This document shows, piece by piece, positions 16,991 to 26,716 of a stretch of DNA of 62,940 bases (positions are counted from its first letter, which is position 1; each line of letters begins with the position of its first letter). Location of the stretch: the NCBI RefSeq assembly GCF_016463295.1, contig NZ_JAEMRO010000006.1, forward strand, positions 1 through 62,940, written 5' to 3'. The translations under genes and the position numbers were made by a program. The notes beneath the pieces are model-generated. The model ran no database searches. It was given only the letters and a program-made list of their open reading frames with translations, and was not told where the DNA came from. This DNA is from Brevundimonas sp. GTDB lineage: Bacteria > Pseudomonadota > Alphaproteobacteria > Caulobacterales > Caulobacteraceae.

Positions 16991-17128
16991 ATGGCCCTGA
17001 TCCACGACCACAAACCCCCGAACTCCCACCGCGACGGCCCGCATCCGGCGATCTGTTTGATGACCGGTTTCGGCGTGATCATCGCCGCAGCGGTGATCGT
17101 GCACACGGTATTCCGTCTGGTGCTTTAG
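16991..17128 (+). CDS. Small single-pass membrane protein (45 aa)
   Basis: A 45-residue protein from ATG 16991 with AAGGAACGG just upstream. An N-terminal polar segment rich in His and Pro (LIHDHKPPNSHRDGPHPA) is followed by a single transmembrane helix (ICLMTGFGVIIAAAVIVHTVF). A good ribosome-binding site and a clean TM helix support it as real. Its stop overlaps the convergent neighbouring gene by 4 bp. Function unknown. Confidence 0.6.
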   Translation: MALIHDHKPPNSHRDGPHPAICLMTGFGVIIAAAVIVHTVFRLVL

Positions 17129-17505
17129 GCCGCCAGGCGGTTCCAGACGGCGCGGTCGGCGGCGACGGCGTCCAGCTTGCCGCGCGCATTCTTGCGCTGA
17201 AGCTGGCCCAGAACAACGTCGGGCAGGGCGCAGAATCGTGGCTCGACCAGGTCGGGGTCGCAACCGGCCTCCGGCGCGGCGAACAGGGCGGCGTTCACTT
17301 CCGGGCTGCGGTCGTGGATCAGCCAGGCCAGACGACGCGCCCGCTGCGGATCGTTCAGATGCAGCAGTGGGTCCTCGGCGAACAGCTCGCAGCCCAGCTC
17401 CAGCACATAGTCCAGCCCCAGCGTCTCGAAACGGCGCGCGTCGCCGGGCGTGACCGGGCAGGTCGCGTCCAGGTCGAACACCACGTCGTTCAGAAGAAAC
17501 AGCAT
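17125..17505 (-). CDS. Conserved hypothetical protein (126 aa)
   Basis: 126 residues from the ATG at 17505 (MLFLLNDVVFDLDA); the frame extends to 17568 without convincing sequence. It is a soluble mixed alpha/beta protein with motifs PGDARRFETLGLDYVLELG and AEDPLLHLNDPQRARRLAWL. I recognise no catalytic signature. It is convergent with the 45-aa membrane protein. Confidence 0.65.
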   Translation of the reverse strand: MLFLLNDVVFDLDATCPVTPGDARRFETLGLDYVLELGCELFAEDPLLHLNDPQRARRLAWLIHDRSPEVNAALFAAPEAGCDPDLVEPRFCALPDVVLGQLQRKNARGKLDAVAADRAVWNRLAA

Positions 17506-17633
17506 CGGGACACACCACCACAGGCCGGACCGTTCTGGCCCGTTGGAGGTGACCCTAGCGAGATGCACTTGCGGTTCCGTTTGCGAACGCGGTTAAGGAT
17601 TTCGCACCAACCGCCTTTACGGCTCAGCTTTGG

Positions 17634-17981
17634 TTAGCCACGCTCGTCCGCCACCTTTTCCGTAATGAAGTGCCGTCCCTCGCGGTCCTCGATCTCGACC
17701 ACCCAGACGTCGGGGTCATAGCCGATCTGGCGCTGGACATAGGCGTCCAGCTCGCTTTCGAGCTCGCTCTCGACCGGCTGCATCCACAGGCGCTCGCCAT
17801 CGGGGCCGAAGGCTTCACTATAAAGACGGGCGCGGCGCGTGGAGGTGTCGAAGGCCTTGACGATGACGGTGCCGGCGCGCGCGTCGCCCTTGCGCGCCAC
17901 GGTCGCAAATGAGCCTGCCAGTTCGGCGCGGCGGATCAGGGCGGACACCCACAGATCGCTGGAAAGAAGCAATTCGTTCAC
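17634..17981 (-). CDS. DUF1491 family protein
   Basis: 115 residues from a GTG start at 17981. The sequence matches DUF1491, an alphaproteobacterial family: LWVSALIRRAELAGSFATV near the N-terminus, GDARAGTVIVKAF in the middle, and QRQIGYDPDVWVVEIEDREG near the C-terminus. Members are small cytosolic proteins of unknown function. It is divergent from the secreted protein at 18030. Confidence 0.88.
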   Translation of the reverse strand: MNELLLSSDLWVSALIRRAELAGSFATVARKGDARAGTVIVKAFDTSTRRARLYSEAFGPDGERLWMQPVESELESELDAYVQRQIGYDPDVWVVEIEDREGRHFITEKVADERG

Positions 17982-18029
17982 CCTGCTCGGAAACCGGACC
18001 GGAACGCATGGGCGTCTAAGGGTCGCCTC

Positions 18030-18902
18030 ATGACGATAGGGCAGAACGCCGAAAAGACGAAGCGCGACCGGTCACGGACGCGCGGTGCGCGTGCCGCCAT
18101 GCTGGCGGCCGGGCTGCTGGTCATGGCCGCGCCCGCCCGGGCCGATCCGGCGCAGACTTATTACGAACGCAGCTTCGTCCTGGCGGCCGATGCCCGCTGC
18201 GACCTGTTCCAGCCGCGCGTAAATGCCGCCCTGACCGCCGCCGCCTATCAGGCCCGGGGCGCGGCCCTGCGCTCAGGGGCGGCGCATGCCGACCTCAGCG
18301 CCACCGCCGCCCGGGCCCACTCGCGCGCCGCCGCGATCTCGTGCGCCAATCCGGACCTGAAGACGGTGAGGGCCCGCGTCGACAATGCCTTCGCCGGCTG
18401 GTCGCGCATGCCGCGCATGGATTTCGAAGGCTGGTCGGCCAATCGCGGCAGCTACTCCACCCCGACCTGGCGTCTGATGCAGGCCTCGGCCAGCGGCGCG
18501 GCCCCGGTTCAGTTTGGGTTCGGCGGCACCGATCCGGTGCTTAGCACGGTCGTTTCCTTCCCGGGCAAGCCCCGCCCGGTCGCGGCGCGTGTCGTCATGC
18601 GCGACGCGTCCCTCCTGCCGCGCCCGTGGCTGTTACATGACACTCTCCCACCCGTGTCGGTCCGCACCAGCCTGTGGGCCACGGGCGTGTCGCCAGCGGA
18701 CGAAGGTCTTCTGGCTGCCGAGCGCCGCTCGGGCGAGGCCTGGCGCTTCCCGGCCCAGACGACTTCGGCGCTGGCGGCGCTGGACCCACGCGAACCCTTT
18801 CTGGTCGAGTTCCACTTCCGCGACGGCAGCGTGGCGACGGCGCGTTTCATCGCTGGTGATTTCAGCGCCGGGCGCGCCTTTCTCGCGATGGGCTCGACTT
18901 AA
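18030..18902 (+). CDS. Secreted protein of unknown function
   Basis: 290 residues. A basic N-terminus (residues 1-22), a hydrophobic stretch (AAMLAAGLLVMAAPARA) and a likely cleavage site before DPAQTYYERSFVLAAD predict export. The mature chain has an N-terminal helical half with Cys (ARCDLFQPRVNAAL, AISCANPDLKTV) and a beta-rich C-terminal half. The pattern is conserved among Caulobacter and Brevundimonas hypotheticals but has no named function. It is convergent with the MFS gene, 23 bp away. Confidence 0.72.
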   Translation: MTIGQNAEKTKRDRSRTRGARAAMLAAGLLVMAAPARADPAQTYYERSFVLAADARCDLFQPRVNAALTAAAYQARGAALRSGAAHADLSATAARAHSRAAAISCANPDLKTVRARVDNAFAGWSRMPRMDFEGWSANRGSYSTPTWRLMQASASGAAPVQFGFGGTDPVLSTVVSFPGKPRPVAARVVMRDASLLPRPWLLHDTLPPVSVRTSLWATGVSPADEGLLAAERRSGEAWRFPAQTTSALAALDPREPFLVEFHFRDGSVATARFIAGDFSAGRAFLAMGST

Positions 18903-18925
18903 GGGATCAGGGAGCCGCCAACCGT

Positions 18926-20167
18926 TCAGCGCACGCGAGACAGGCCCAGCACCAGAAATCCGCCCAGCATCGCCAATGCGGATCCTGCCAGATAGACAAT
19001 CCGTAAATCCTCGCTCCACCAGGCCAGGGCGGCCAGCGCCAGAGCGGGTGCCAGCATCTGTGCAGCGGTGGAGGCCACATTCATCAGGCCGAGGTCTCTG
19101 CCGGCGTCTTCTGGGCTGGGCAGCACCTCTGCGGCAAGAACCGCCTCGGTTATCCCGTACATTCCGACGCCGATGCCGAAGACGGCTTGTGCGATCAGCG
19201 GTCCCGGCCACTGCGGGAACGCCGCCATCAGGAGGGTTCCCGCAGCCAGAAGAGCGGCACCGGTGAACACGATCCGGCGGCGTTTTCCGATCCTGTCGGA
19301 CAACCGTCCGCCGACCAGACCCGCGACGACGGCGAGACCGGTGGAAACGATGAGCAGGCCCCCGGCCACCATCTCGATGCGTACCGATGGCAGGACGCGC
19401 GCGATGTTCGTGTCCTGATCCAGGAAGAACAGCAGATAGAGCACATTCATCGCCACGGCCGTCTGGACCAGCAGGCGCGACGCGAAGGCGAGCAGGAAGT
19501 CGCGATCGGCCAGGGCCGTGAATGACACGCTCCGACCTGTGCGAACGCCGCCCAGCGAGGGTGCACGGACAGTGGTCGCGATGAAGGGCAGCACCATCGC
19601 GACCGTCACCGCCACGACGGCGACCAACCTGTCGATCTCGACCGTCAGCCAAAGGCCGATCGCCACGGCTCCGAACAGATTGGACAGCGGATAGGCCAGA
19701 CCCGTGAAGCCGGCGACCATGCCCCGCTGATGGGCCGGCACGCGCTCGGGCAGGACCGCGGCCAGGGGGTTGAGCATGAAGTTCAGGCTGATCTGCAAGA
19801 CGATGATCGCCGCGATCAGGGACGGCGCGGTCGCCGCGCGGTGAATCAGGACGTAGCTGAAGACGGTGCCGATCAGGCCGCCGATCAGCCACAGCGACCG
19901 GCCGCCGGGCCAGTGGCGGGAACGGTCGCCGATCATGCCGGCCACGACGCCAGCCAGACCGGCCGTCATGGCCCCCCAGAGCGCCGCCTGGCTGAGCACC
20001 TCCGCCCGTCCTTCGGGATCGATCGCCGCGGCCTTGAGCGGGAGTAGGATCGTCAGCAGGGGAATGAAGGCGATGTAGGCACCGACCTGGGCCGCCATAT
20101 AGGCCGCGACGAAGCCCGGCCGCACCGCAGGCAGAGACGTATTGGCTTGAGGCGTATCGCGAGGCAT
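18926..20167 (-). CDS. MFS transporter, possibly for sugars
   Basis: 413 residues with ~12 transmembrane helices. The MFS loop 2-3 motif appears as GMIGDRSRHWPGGRSLW, and the C-terminal half repeats it as GGRLSDRIGKRRRIVFTG. It starts 105 bp downstream of the TonB-dependent receptor stop on the same strand, although a terminator hairpin lies between them. The location beside the glucan-utilisation genes suggests inner-membrane uptake of the released glucose or oligosaccharides; the substrate is inferred from context only. Confidence 0.85.
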   Translation of the reverse strand: MPRDTPQANTSLPAVRPGFVAAYMAAQVGAYIAFIPLLTILLPLKAAAIDPEGRAEVLSQAALWGAMTAGLAGVVAGMIGDRSRHWPGGRSLWLIGGLIGTVFSYVLIHRAATAPSLIAAIIVLQISLNFMLNPLAAVLPERVPAHQRGMVAGFTGLAYPLSNLFGAVAIGLWLTVEIDRLVAVVAVTVAMVLPFIATTVRAPSLGGVRTGRSVSFTALADRDFLLAFASRLLVQTAVAMNVLYLLFFLDQDTNIARVLPSVRIEMVAGGLLIVSTGLAVVAGLVGGRLSDRIGKRRRIVFTGAALLAAGTLLMAAFPQWPGPLIAQAVFGIGVGMYGITEAVLAAEVLPSPEDAGRDLGLMNVASTAAQMLAPALALAALAWWSEDLRIVYLAGSALAMLGGFLVLGLSRVR

Positions 20168-20209
20168 GCGCCGCGACCTTGGCCGTTCGGCCTGTCGATG
20201 TCACCGCAC

Positions 20210-20244
20210 AAAAGAAGCGGCGCCTCCCGTTCGGGAGGCACCGC
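20210..20244 (-). terminator. Terminator or attenuator after the TonB-dependent receptor
   Basis: On the minus strand, GCCTCCC pairs with GGGAGGC around GAAC. The stem is extended by an imperfect GGCGGT/GCCGC pairing and followed by TTCTTTTG. It lies 28 bp past the receptor stop and before the MFS gene. Confidence 0.65.
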
Positions 20245-20271
20245 CAGAGGGCCGCTCAGGAAGGCAGCGGA

Positions 20272-22974
20272 TCAATATTGGACGCGAAGGCGTGCGCCGA
20301 AGGTCCGGGGGCGCGTGAAGAAGCGCGTATTGTCGAACTGGGTGATGATGATGGCGGCCTCGTTCTGCTCGTCCGTCAGATTGTTGACGAAGCCTTCCAG
20401 CCTGACCCGTCCGTCGCCGGGCGGGGTCCAGCCGAAACCGACGTCGAACGTCCAGTAGCCATCCACCTTGTCGTCCAGGCGGCGACGCGGATTGTCGGGC
20501 TGCAGATAGTCCTCGCCATTGAAGATGGTCGTGAACATCGACGAGCGGTAGCCGCTGGAGATCACATAGTCGAACTGGCCCATGCGCTCGGTCGGGAAGG
20601 CCTGGGTCAGGTTGATGTTGAACTGCCATTCCGGTGTGCGGGGCAGGGTCTTGCCTTCGATCGAGCGGAACACCGCCTCGGTCGGCGCGACGTCGGCCTG
20701 GAAGCGGAAGTCCTGAATTTCTTCGGCTTCGGTGACTTCAGCCTTCAGATAGAGGAGGTTGAAATCGATGCCCAGATTCCAGGGCAGGTCGATGCCACCC
20801 TCGAACTGCGCGCCATAGATGCGGGACTTGGCCGCGTTGTAGGAATAGGAGACGACCAGGGCCAGCGAGGAATCCTCGGGCACCGGCACTTCCTGCGGTC
20901 CGCCCAGGAAGTCGACGATCTGGGCGACGGACAGCAGGGACGTCAGCACCTGATCGCTATAGTCGTTGTAGAACAGCGAGCCGTTCAGGCGGGCCTTGTA
21001 ATCGCCGACGTAGAACTCGTTCTTGGAGCCGACTTCGTACAAGGTGACGGTCTCGGGCCCATAGGTCGGGGCCAGGCCGGCGTTGCCGATGTTGTCGTTG
21101 AAGCCACCCGACTTGTTGCCGGTCGTGATCAGGCCGTACAGCAGGTTGTCATCCGTGAGGTCGTATTCCGCGCGCAGACGCCAATCGACAAAGTCGACCT
21201 TGCTCTCGCCGACCTGCTGGAAGATCTGACCGGCGAAGGGCACGGCGAAGCTGACGGTGCCGTCAGGCGGGCAGACGAAGAAGTCGCCGGTGATGGTGTC
21301 CAGGCACGGCGGGCGGTTGGGGGCTCCGCCCGGCACGGGGCCGTTGCCGAAGATGGTCTGGACGTTGTCGCGCGCACCGAAGCGGGAGACGCCGTTGAAG
21401 TAGAAGTCCAGCACTTCCTGATCGCTGATGGTGCCGTTGCCGTCGGTATCCGGATTGAAGATGCTGCGGCTGCGTCCGGCGAACTCGAAGCCTTCGGTAC
21501 CGACGCGCACACCGCCGCAGCATGAGAAGTTGTCCCCGCCGATGGCGAAGCCATAGCGCGCCGCCACGCCGCGACGGCTCTTTTCGTCCTCGGTGTAGCG
21601 AAGGCCGCCGGTCAGACGGAACCGGTCGGTCACGCTGTAGGTCGTATCGGCATAGAGGGCATAGGACGAGGTATCGACGTCGGGCATGTTGAACTCGACG
21701 CCCTGGAAGAACAGCCCCCGGTCACCGGTCGAGCCCAGGAAGGAGTACTGATCCTCCTCCAGGTAGAAGGCCCCGGCGCTCCAGATCCACGGACCCTCAT
21801 TGTCGTAGAAGCGCAACTCGTGCGTCTTGGACTGGCTGTCGGTGATCGACTGGAACTGGGAGAAGTTGTCCAGCGTCTCTCCCAGTCCGCCCGGACCCGT
21901 CAGATTCTCCAGCACGCCCGGATAGAAGGGCGAGAGCGGCGTGACCGCCTTGTAGTCGTAGACCAGGTCGCGATAGCTGGCGGTGTATTCGATGTCGAAC
22001 AGGTCGCCGTCATAGGCGATATGCGCGCGCGCGCCCCAGTGGCGGGTGTCGAGTTCCGGCGTGAAGGCCCGCGCCACCACCCGGCGCGGATCCTCGATAT
22101 CGTCCGGGTCGATGCCCTCACCCAGGGGGTTGGCATAGTTGGTGCCGGTATAGCCGCTGCCCGTCTCGCGGATGTAGTCGGCACCCAGCAGGATGCTCCA
22201 ACGGCTGTCGGGCTCCCACAGGAACTGTACGCGACCGGCGCTGTTCTTCTCCGCCTCGGCCACGCCGACCTGAGCGGGTCCGACATCGGTGTAATAGCTG
22301 TCGTGCTCCAGGTGATAACCGGCGATGCGCAGGGCGGCCGTCTCGCCGACCGGCAGGTTCAGCATCCCTTGGAAAACGCGCTGCTGATAGTTGCCCAGCT
22401 CGAACTCGGCGCTGGCGTCGAGGATGTTCAGGCCCGGCTTCCAGGTCACGATGTTGACGGAGCCCGCCGTCGCATTGCGGCCGCGCAGCGTGCCCTGAGG
22501 CCCGATGTTCACCTCGACCCGCTGGATGTCGAAGAAGGCCGAGCCGATGCCCGCCGGACGCGGCAGATAGACACCGTCATAGTGGGTGGCCGCTGCCGGA
22601 TCGCCCAGCTCGGTATTGTTCGAGGAGCCCACGCCGCGGATGTAGATTTCGATATTGCCGCCGTTATTGGCGACCGACAGGCCGGGCACGCGGCCCTCCA
22701 GATCGGTGATGTCCTGGACGCCAACAGCCTTCAGGTCCGCACCGCTCAGGGCCACGGCCGTGCCGGCATAGTCCTGCAGATTCTGCTCGCGACGCTCGAC
22801 GGTCACGACGACATCGTCGAGCGTCGTGGCCGGGTCGTCGGCCTGAGGGCTGCCCGCCTCTTGATTGGCCGGGTCTTGCGGCGGTGTCTCCGCAGGCGTC
22901 TGCGCCAGCGCCACGCCGGGGAGGATAAAAGCCAGGGTCGCGCCACAAAGCAGCGCCGTTTTGCGATTGCGCAT
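20272..22974 (-). CDS. TonB-dependent receptor (glucan locus)
   Basis: 900 residues from the ATG at 22974, preceded by GGGAGGA. The frame runs much further upstream, through the divergent lacI gene, as an antisense artefact. Signal peptide MRNRKTALLCGATLAFILPG...ALAQ, then a TonB-box-like stretch (TTLDDVVVTVERR), a plug domain (LSGADLKAVGVQDITDLEGR, IEIYIRGVGSSN) and a 22-strand barrel ending in an aromatic strand (FGARLRVQY). It imports substrates across the outer membrane with TonB energy. A LacI-type operator 60 bp upstream and adjacent GH3/GH16 genes point to beta-glucan oligosaccharides. Confidence 0.92.
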   Translation of the reverse strand: MRNRKTALLCGATLAFILPGVALAQTPAETPPQDPANQEAGSPQADDPATTLDDVVVTVERREQNLQDYAGTAVALSGADLKAVGVQDITDLEGRVPGLSVANNGGNIEIYIRGVGSSNNTELGDPAAATHYDGVYLPRPAGIGSAFFDIQRVEVNIGPQGTLRGRNATAGSVNIVTWKPGLNILDASAEFELGNYQQRVFQGMLNLPVGETAALRIAGYHLEHDSYYTDVGPAQVGVAEAEKNSAGRVQFLWEPDSRWSILLGADYIRETGSGYTGTNYANPLGEGIDPDDIEDPRRVVARAFTPELDTRHWGARAHIAYDGDLFDIEYTASYRDLVYDYKAVTPLSPFYPGVLENLTGPGGLGETLDNFSQFQSITDSQSKTHELRFYDNEGPWIWSAGAFYLEEDQYSFLGSTGDRGLFFQGVEFNMPDVDTSSYALYADTTYSVTDRFRLTGGLRYTEDEKSRRGVAARYGFAIGGDNFSCCGGVRVGTEGFEFAGRSRSIFNPDTDGNGTISDQEVLDFYFNGVSRFGARDNVQTIFGNGPVPGGAPNRPPCLDTITGDFFVCPPDGTVSFAVPFAGQIFQQVGESKVDFVDWRLRAEYDLTDDNLLYGLITTGNKSGGFNDNIGNAGLAPTYGPETVTLYEVGSKNEFYVGDYKARLNGSLFYNDYSDQVLTSLLSVAQIVDFLGGPQEVPVPEDSSLALVVSYSYNAAKSRIYGAQFEGGIDLPWNLGIDFNLLYLKAEVTEAEEIQDFRFQADVAPTEAVFRSIEGKTLPRTPEWQFNINLTQAFPTERMGQFDYVISSGYRSSMFTTIFNGEDYLQPDNPRRRLDDKVDGYWTFDVGFGWTPPGDGRVRLEGFVNNLTDEQNEAAIIITQFDNTRFFTRPRTFGARLRVQY

Positions 22975-23033
22975 TCGATAATCCTCCCGATGCGGATTGT
23001 TGGTCATTCCGCTTGCCTTTAATGCGCCATTGT

Positions 23034-23049
23034 TTGACAACGTTGTCAA
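23034..23049. promoter_or_regulatory. LacI-family operator O1
   Basis: The perfect 16-bp palindrome TTGACAACGTTGTCAA lies between the divergent receptor and lacI genes, 60 bp before the receptor ATG and 100 bp before the lacI ATG. An identical 16-mer lies at 26717-26732. The central CG dyad is typical of LacI-family operators. Confidence 0.85.
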
Positions 23050-23148
23050 CGGTCGTTTTTCGACTGGCGTCGGAGGGTGGGATTGGTGCAACACGGGCAG
23101 GACGCGCCTGGCTCGCTCCGGGAGCAGGGCCGCTCCAGGGGAGGTGCA

Positions 23149-24186
23149 ATGACCAAGGTCACCATCCGTCACGTCGCGGAAGCCGCGGGCGTCGCGGTCA
23201 AGACCGTGTCGCGCGTAATGAATGGTGAGCCCAACGTCACCAAGGACCTGCAGGACAGGGTCGTGAAGGCGGTCGAGGATCTGGGGTATGTCCCCAGCAT
23301 GGCGGCGCGGCGCATGGGCGGCAGCCGGTCCTATCTGCTGGTCGCGCTGAACGACCGTCAGAACACGATCAACAACTGGCAGAGCGGGCGCGGCAACGAC
23401 TGGATCGACCAGATGCTGCACGGTGCGATGCTGACCTGCGAAGCGCACGGCTATCGCATGCTGTTCGAACTGGTCGAGGCGGGATCGCCCGATCTGGACC
23501 GCAAGGTTGTGGCCATCCTGTCGGCCCTTCAGCCGGACGGGGTCATCCTGACCCCGCCCCATTCCCAGAACCTGGCGCTGGTCGAGATGCTGACGCGCCG
23601 AAACGTGCCGGTGGTGCGGATGGGCGTGCCGGGCGAGGGTGTCGGCTTCGGCGTCTTCATGGACGACCGGGCGGCGGCTGCCGAGGCGACGCGGCACCTG
23701 ATAGACCTCGGTCACCGCCGGATCGGCTTCATCGCCGGCAGCCCGCGCTTCGAGGCTAGCGGCCAGCGACGCGACGGCTATCGCGATGCCCTGACGCAGG
23801 CGGGTATCGCGATCGATGATGACCTGATCGCGCCCGGCGATTTCACTTTCGAGAGCGGTGTCGCCGCCGCCGAGACCCTGCTGTCGCGGCCTGAGCCGCC
23901 GACCGCTATCCTGGCCAGCAACGACGAAATGGCGCTGGCAACCCTGCACGTCGCCTCCCGCCACGGCCTCCGCGTGCCCGACCTGTCGCTGGTCAGTTTC
24001 GACGACACGCCCGGCGTCCGTCTCAGCGTGCCGGGCCTGACCAGCGTGCGCCAGCCGATCTCTGAGATGGCCGCCAGGGCCGCCGAATTGCTGATCGGCG
24101 TCAGCAGGACGGGCGAGGCCAGCCCGTCCGATCACCTCTTGCCGTTCGGGCTGGAAGTCCGGGGCTCGACCGCGCCCCGGACCTGA
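23149..24186 (+). CDS. LacI-family transcriptional regulator of the glucan locus
   Basis: 345 residues from ATG 23149, with GGGGAGGTG upstream. The N-terminal LacI helix-turn-helix and hinge helix read TIRHVAEAAGVAVKTVSRVMN...VGYVPSMAARRM-like. The periplasmic-binding-protein-like sensor domain contains DGVILTPPHSQN, HRRIGFIAGS, PTAILASNDEMAL and LVSFDDTPG. It probably represses the receptor, GH3, GH16 and its own gene by binding the two identical palindromes, and is released by a glucan-derived sugar. The inducer is not deducible from sequence. It is convergent with GH3, 8 bp apart. Confidence 0.93.
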   Translation: MTKVTIRHVAEAAGVAVKTVSRVMNGEPNVTKDLQDRVVKAVEDLGYVPSMAARRMGGSRSYLLVALNDRQNTINNWQSGRGNDWIDQMLHGAMLTCEAHGYRMLFELVEAGSPDLDRKVVAILSALQPDGVILTPPHSQNLALVEMLTRRNVPVVRMGVPGEGVGFGVFMDDRAAAAEATRHLIDLGHRRIGFIAGSPRFEASGQRRDGYRDALTQAGIAIDDDLIAPGDFTFESGVAAAETLLSRPEPPTAILASNDEMALATLHVASRHGLRVPDLSLVSFDDTPGVRLSVPGLTSVRQPISEMAARAAELLIGVSRTGEASPSDHLLPFGLEVRGSTAPRT

Positions 24187-24194
24187 TCAAGCCT

Positions 24195-26672
24195 CTAATC
24201 TACCGATGCAGGACAGGTGTCCGCCGCGGCCGTGTCCAGACGAATGTCCTCGACCGCCACGGTCGCCGCGGCTGTGGCCGACAGGATCCAGGCCCGGTCC
24301 ACGCCAGTCAGACCGCCCTGACCGGACGCAAAACAGCGCAGCGGCACCGACGCCTGCTGCCAGCCCTGTCCGCCACCCAACCGCACCACGCCATTACCGA
24401 GCCCGAGGCTGAGCGCCGAGGCATGGCCCGCATCGATACGGTAGCGGAAGGTCAGAGCGACACCCGCATAGTCCGGCCCCGACAGATCGATCGCCGGGCC
24501 GGTCACGATCGCCTGTCCCGGCCCGGTGAAGGTCAGCAGTCTGGCGGATTCCTGGCCTTGACCATCGACCGGTGCCACGGTCACCACCGACCGCGGGCTG
24601 ACACCCCGCGCCCCGTCCGCGATCCGCGCCTCGCCGCCCTCGTCGCGCACGACGAGCGACCAGGGCGTCACGAACCGGCCGTCGGCGAAGAACCGCATCG
24701 ACGATGCCTCCGACCCTTCCTCCACCTCGGCCAGCGCGGGGGTCTCGGCCGCCGCCGCATAGGTGAGACCGAAGCCATAGGCGAACTGGGGATCATAGTC
24801 CGGACCGCCCCGGTTCTGCGGCGCCTGATCCGGGCTGCGGGGCCAGCTGAACGACAGCCTGCCCCTGAAGTCGTGACGCGCCGCGCCGTCCGTGCCTGCG
24901 ACCAGCACATCGGCGATCCCGCCACCCTCCGACCCCGGCAACCAGGCGGCGACGAACGCGTCCGAGGCGTTGATCTCCGGGTTCACATACAGGGGCCGGC
25001 CAGACAGGAAGACCGCCACGGTCGGTATGCCCTCGGCCTTCAGCCGGCGCAGCAGGGCCAGTGGCTCGCGCGGGCGAAAGTCCAGATCGGACAGGTCGCC
25101 CTGGAATTCAGCATAGGGTTCCTCGCCGAAGACGACGATGGCCACATCGGGTTTCGTCTCGAACGTGCCCGCCGCGTTCAGCTCGGCCGTACCGCCCGAG
25201 GCCTCGACCGCCTCCTTCAATCCCTCCCAGACCGACTGGCCATTGGGGAAGTCGGCCCGGGTATTGCCCGTTCCCTGCCAGTTGATGGTCCATCCGCCGG
25301 CCGCCTGGCCGATGTCGTCGGCACTGCCCGCGACCAGCACGCGCGCGCCCGGCCTGATGGGCAGGACCGAGCCGTTGTTCTTCAGCAGCACCAGCGATTG
25401 CCGTACCGCCTCGCGCGCCAGGGCCCGGTGCTCGGGCGAGCCCAGCACCTCGACCCGACCCTCCACGGGACGGTCGGCCTCGAAGACCCCCGTCTTGACC
25501 TTGACGGTCAGGATGCGGCGCACGGCCTCGTCCAGTCGGGCCATGGTGATCTCACCCGACTTCACCTGGGCCAGGGTGTTCTCGTACAGAGGCTTCCAGC
25601 TGTCCGGGGCCATGAACATGTCCAGCCCGGCATTGAAGGCGGCGGCGCAGCTTTCGTTGGTGCAGCCCTCGATCTGGCCGTGCGCGTTCCAGTCGCCGAC
25701 CACGAAACCGTCGAAGCCCAGCGGCCCACGAAGCACGTCGGTCAGCAGATCGGGATTGGCCGTATGCTTGACCCCGTTCCAGCTGGAGAAGCTGGCCATG
25801 ATGGTCAGGACCCCGGCGTCGATCGCCGGCGGATAGCCCGCCGCATGGACGTCGATCAGCTCGCGTTCGGAGATGACGGCATCGCCCTGGTCCTTGCCGT
25901 TCAGCGTGCCGCCGTCGGCCAGATAGTGTTTGGCCGAACCGGCGATATGGCCCGGGGCCAGATGCCCCTGGCCCAGCGCCCCCTGAAGACCGAGCGTCAT
26001 CCGCCCGGCATAGGCCGCGACGATTTCCGGGTCCTCGCCATAGCCTTCATAGGTCCGGCCCCAGCGGTCGTCGCGGGGCACCGCCACCGTCGGCCCGAAC
26101 GTCCAGTCCGCGCCCGTGGCCGCGACCTCCAGTGCCGTGGCCACGCCGATCCGCTCGATCAGCTCGGGATTGCGCGTCGCCCCCAGGCCGATGTTGTGCG
26201 GAAACAGGGTCGCGCCGACGACATTGTTGTGGCCGTGCACCGCGTCGATGCCGAACATCAGCGGCACCTTGGCCCCCGGTCGCTGGGCCGCCGCCGCCCG
26301 GAACGCCTGGGCCAGCTCGACCCAGGCCTGGGCCGGGGCCCGCTCGTCGGCCCCGGGCGCAGAGTTGCCGCCCGCGAGGATCGACCCCAGCGGATAGGTC
26401 GCCAGATCGGCCGGCGTGATCGAGCCGATGTCGGCCTGAATCACCTGGCCGACCTTTTCCTCGACCGTCATCCGGGCCAGCAGATCCTCGACGAAGGCCA
26501 GGGTCGCGGCATCGGTCATCGCATCCGGGCTGTTCGCGCTGGGCCAAGCGGTCAGATCGACGACCGCAGAGGGCGGCGGCGTCTGGGCCAGCGCCGGCCC
26601 CGAGGCCATCATGAGCGCTGTCAGCGACACGGCGACCGTCGCGAGGCCACGCTTGCAGGAGAGGTTGATCAT
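24195..26672 (-). CDS. GH3 beta-glucosidase / exo-beta-glucanase
   Basis: 825 residues from the ATG at 26672; the frame extends to 26732 without a signal peptide. Signal peptide ends LAQTPPP. The GH3 N-terminal TIM barrel includes LMFGIDAVHGHNN, GSAKHYLADGG and the nucleophile Asp327 in DGFVVGDWNAHGQIEG. A C-terminal alpha/beta sandwich follows (SLVLLKNNGSVLP, VAVFLSGRPLYVNP). Residues ~665-825 look like the beta-sandwich found in exo-1,3/1,4-beta-glucanases of this group. It should release glucose from glucan oligosaccharides in the periplasm. Operator O2 is 45 bp upstream. Confidence 0.93.
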   Translation of the reverse strand: MINLSCKRGLATVAVSLTALMMASGPALAQTPPPSAVVDLTAWPSANSPDAMTDAATLAFVEDLLARMTVEEKVGQVIQADIGSITPADLATYPLGSILAGGNSAPGADERAPAQAWVELAQAFRAAAAQRPGAKVPLMFGIDAVHGHNNVVGATLFPHNIGLGATRNPELIERIGVATALEVAATGADWTFGPTVAVPRDDRWGRTYEGYGEDPEIVAAYAGRMTLGLQGALGQGHLAPGHIAGSAKHYLADGGTLNGKDQGDAVISERELIDVHAAGYPPAIDAGVLTIMASFSSWNGVKHTANPDLLTDVLRGPLGFDGFVVGDWNAHGQIEGCTNESCAAAFNAGLDMFMAPDSWKPLYENTLAQVKSGEITMARLDEAVRRILTVKVKTGVFEADRPVEGRVEVLGSPEHRALAREAVRQSLVLLKNNGSVLPIRPGARVLVAGSADDIGQAAGGWTINWQGTGNTRADFPNGQSVWEGLKEAVEASGGTAELNAAGTFETKPDVAIVVFGEEPYAEFQGDLSDLDFRPREPLALLRRLKAEGIPTVAVFLSGRPLYVNPEINASDAFVAAWLPGSEGGGIADVLVAGTDGAARHDFRGRLSFSWPRSPDQAPQNRGGPDYDPQFAYGFGLTYAAAAETPALAEVEEGSEASSMRFFADGRFVTPWSLVVRDEGGEARIADGARGVSPRSVVTVAPVDGQGQESARLLTFTGPGQAIVTGPAIDLSGPDYAGVALTFRYRIDAGHASALSLGLGNGVVRLGGGQGWQQASVPLRCFASGQGGLTGVDRAWILSATAAATVAVEDIRLDTAAADTCPASVD

Positions 26673-26716
26673 GTGTTCCGTCCCTGTGGTCGTCTTTTCC
26701 CGCAAGGTGTCGGGAG

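Noticed and set aside
22975..24135. The long N-terminal extension of the TonB receptor frame
   Set aside because: It runs antisense through lacI. A signal peptide with a strong ribosome-binding site starts at 22974, so the extension is an artefact.
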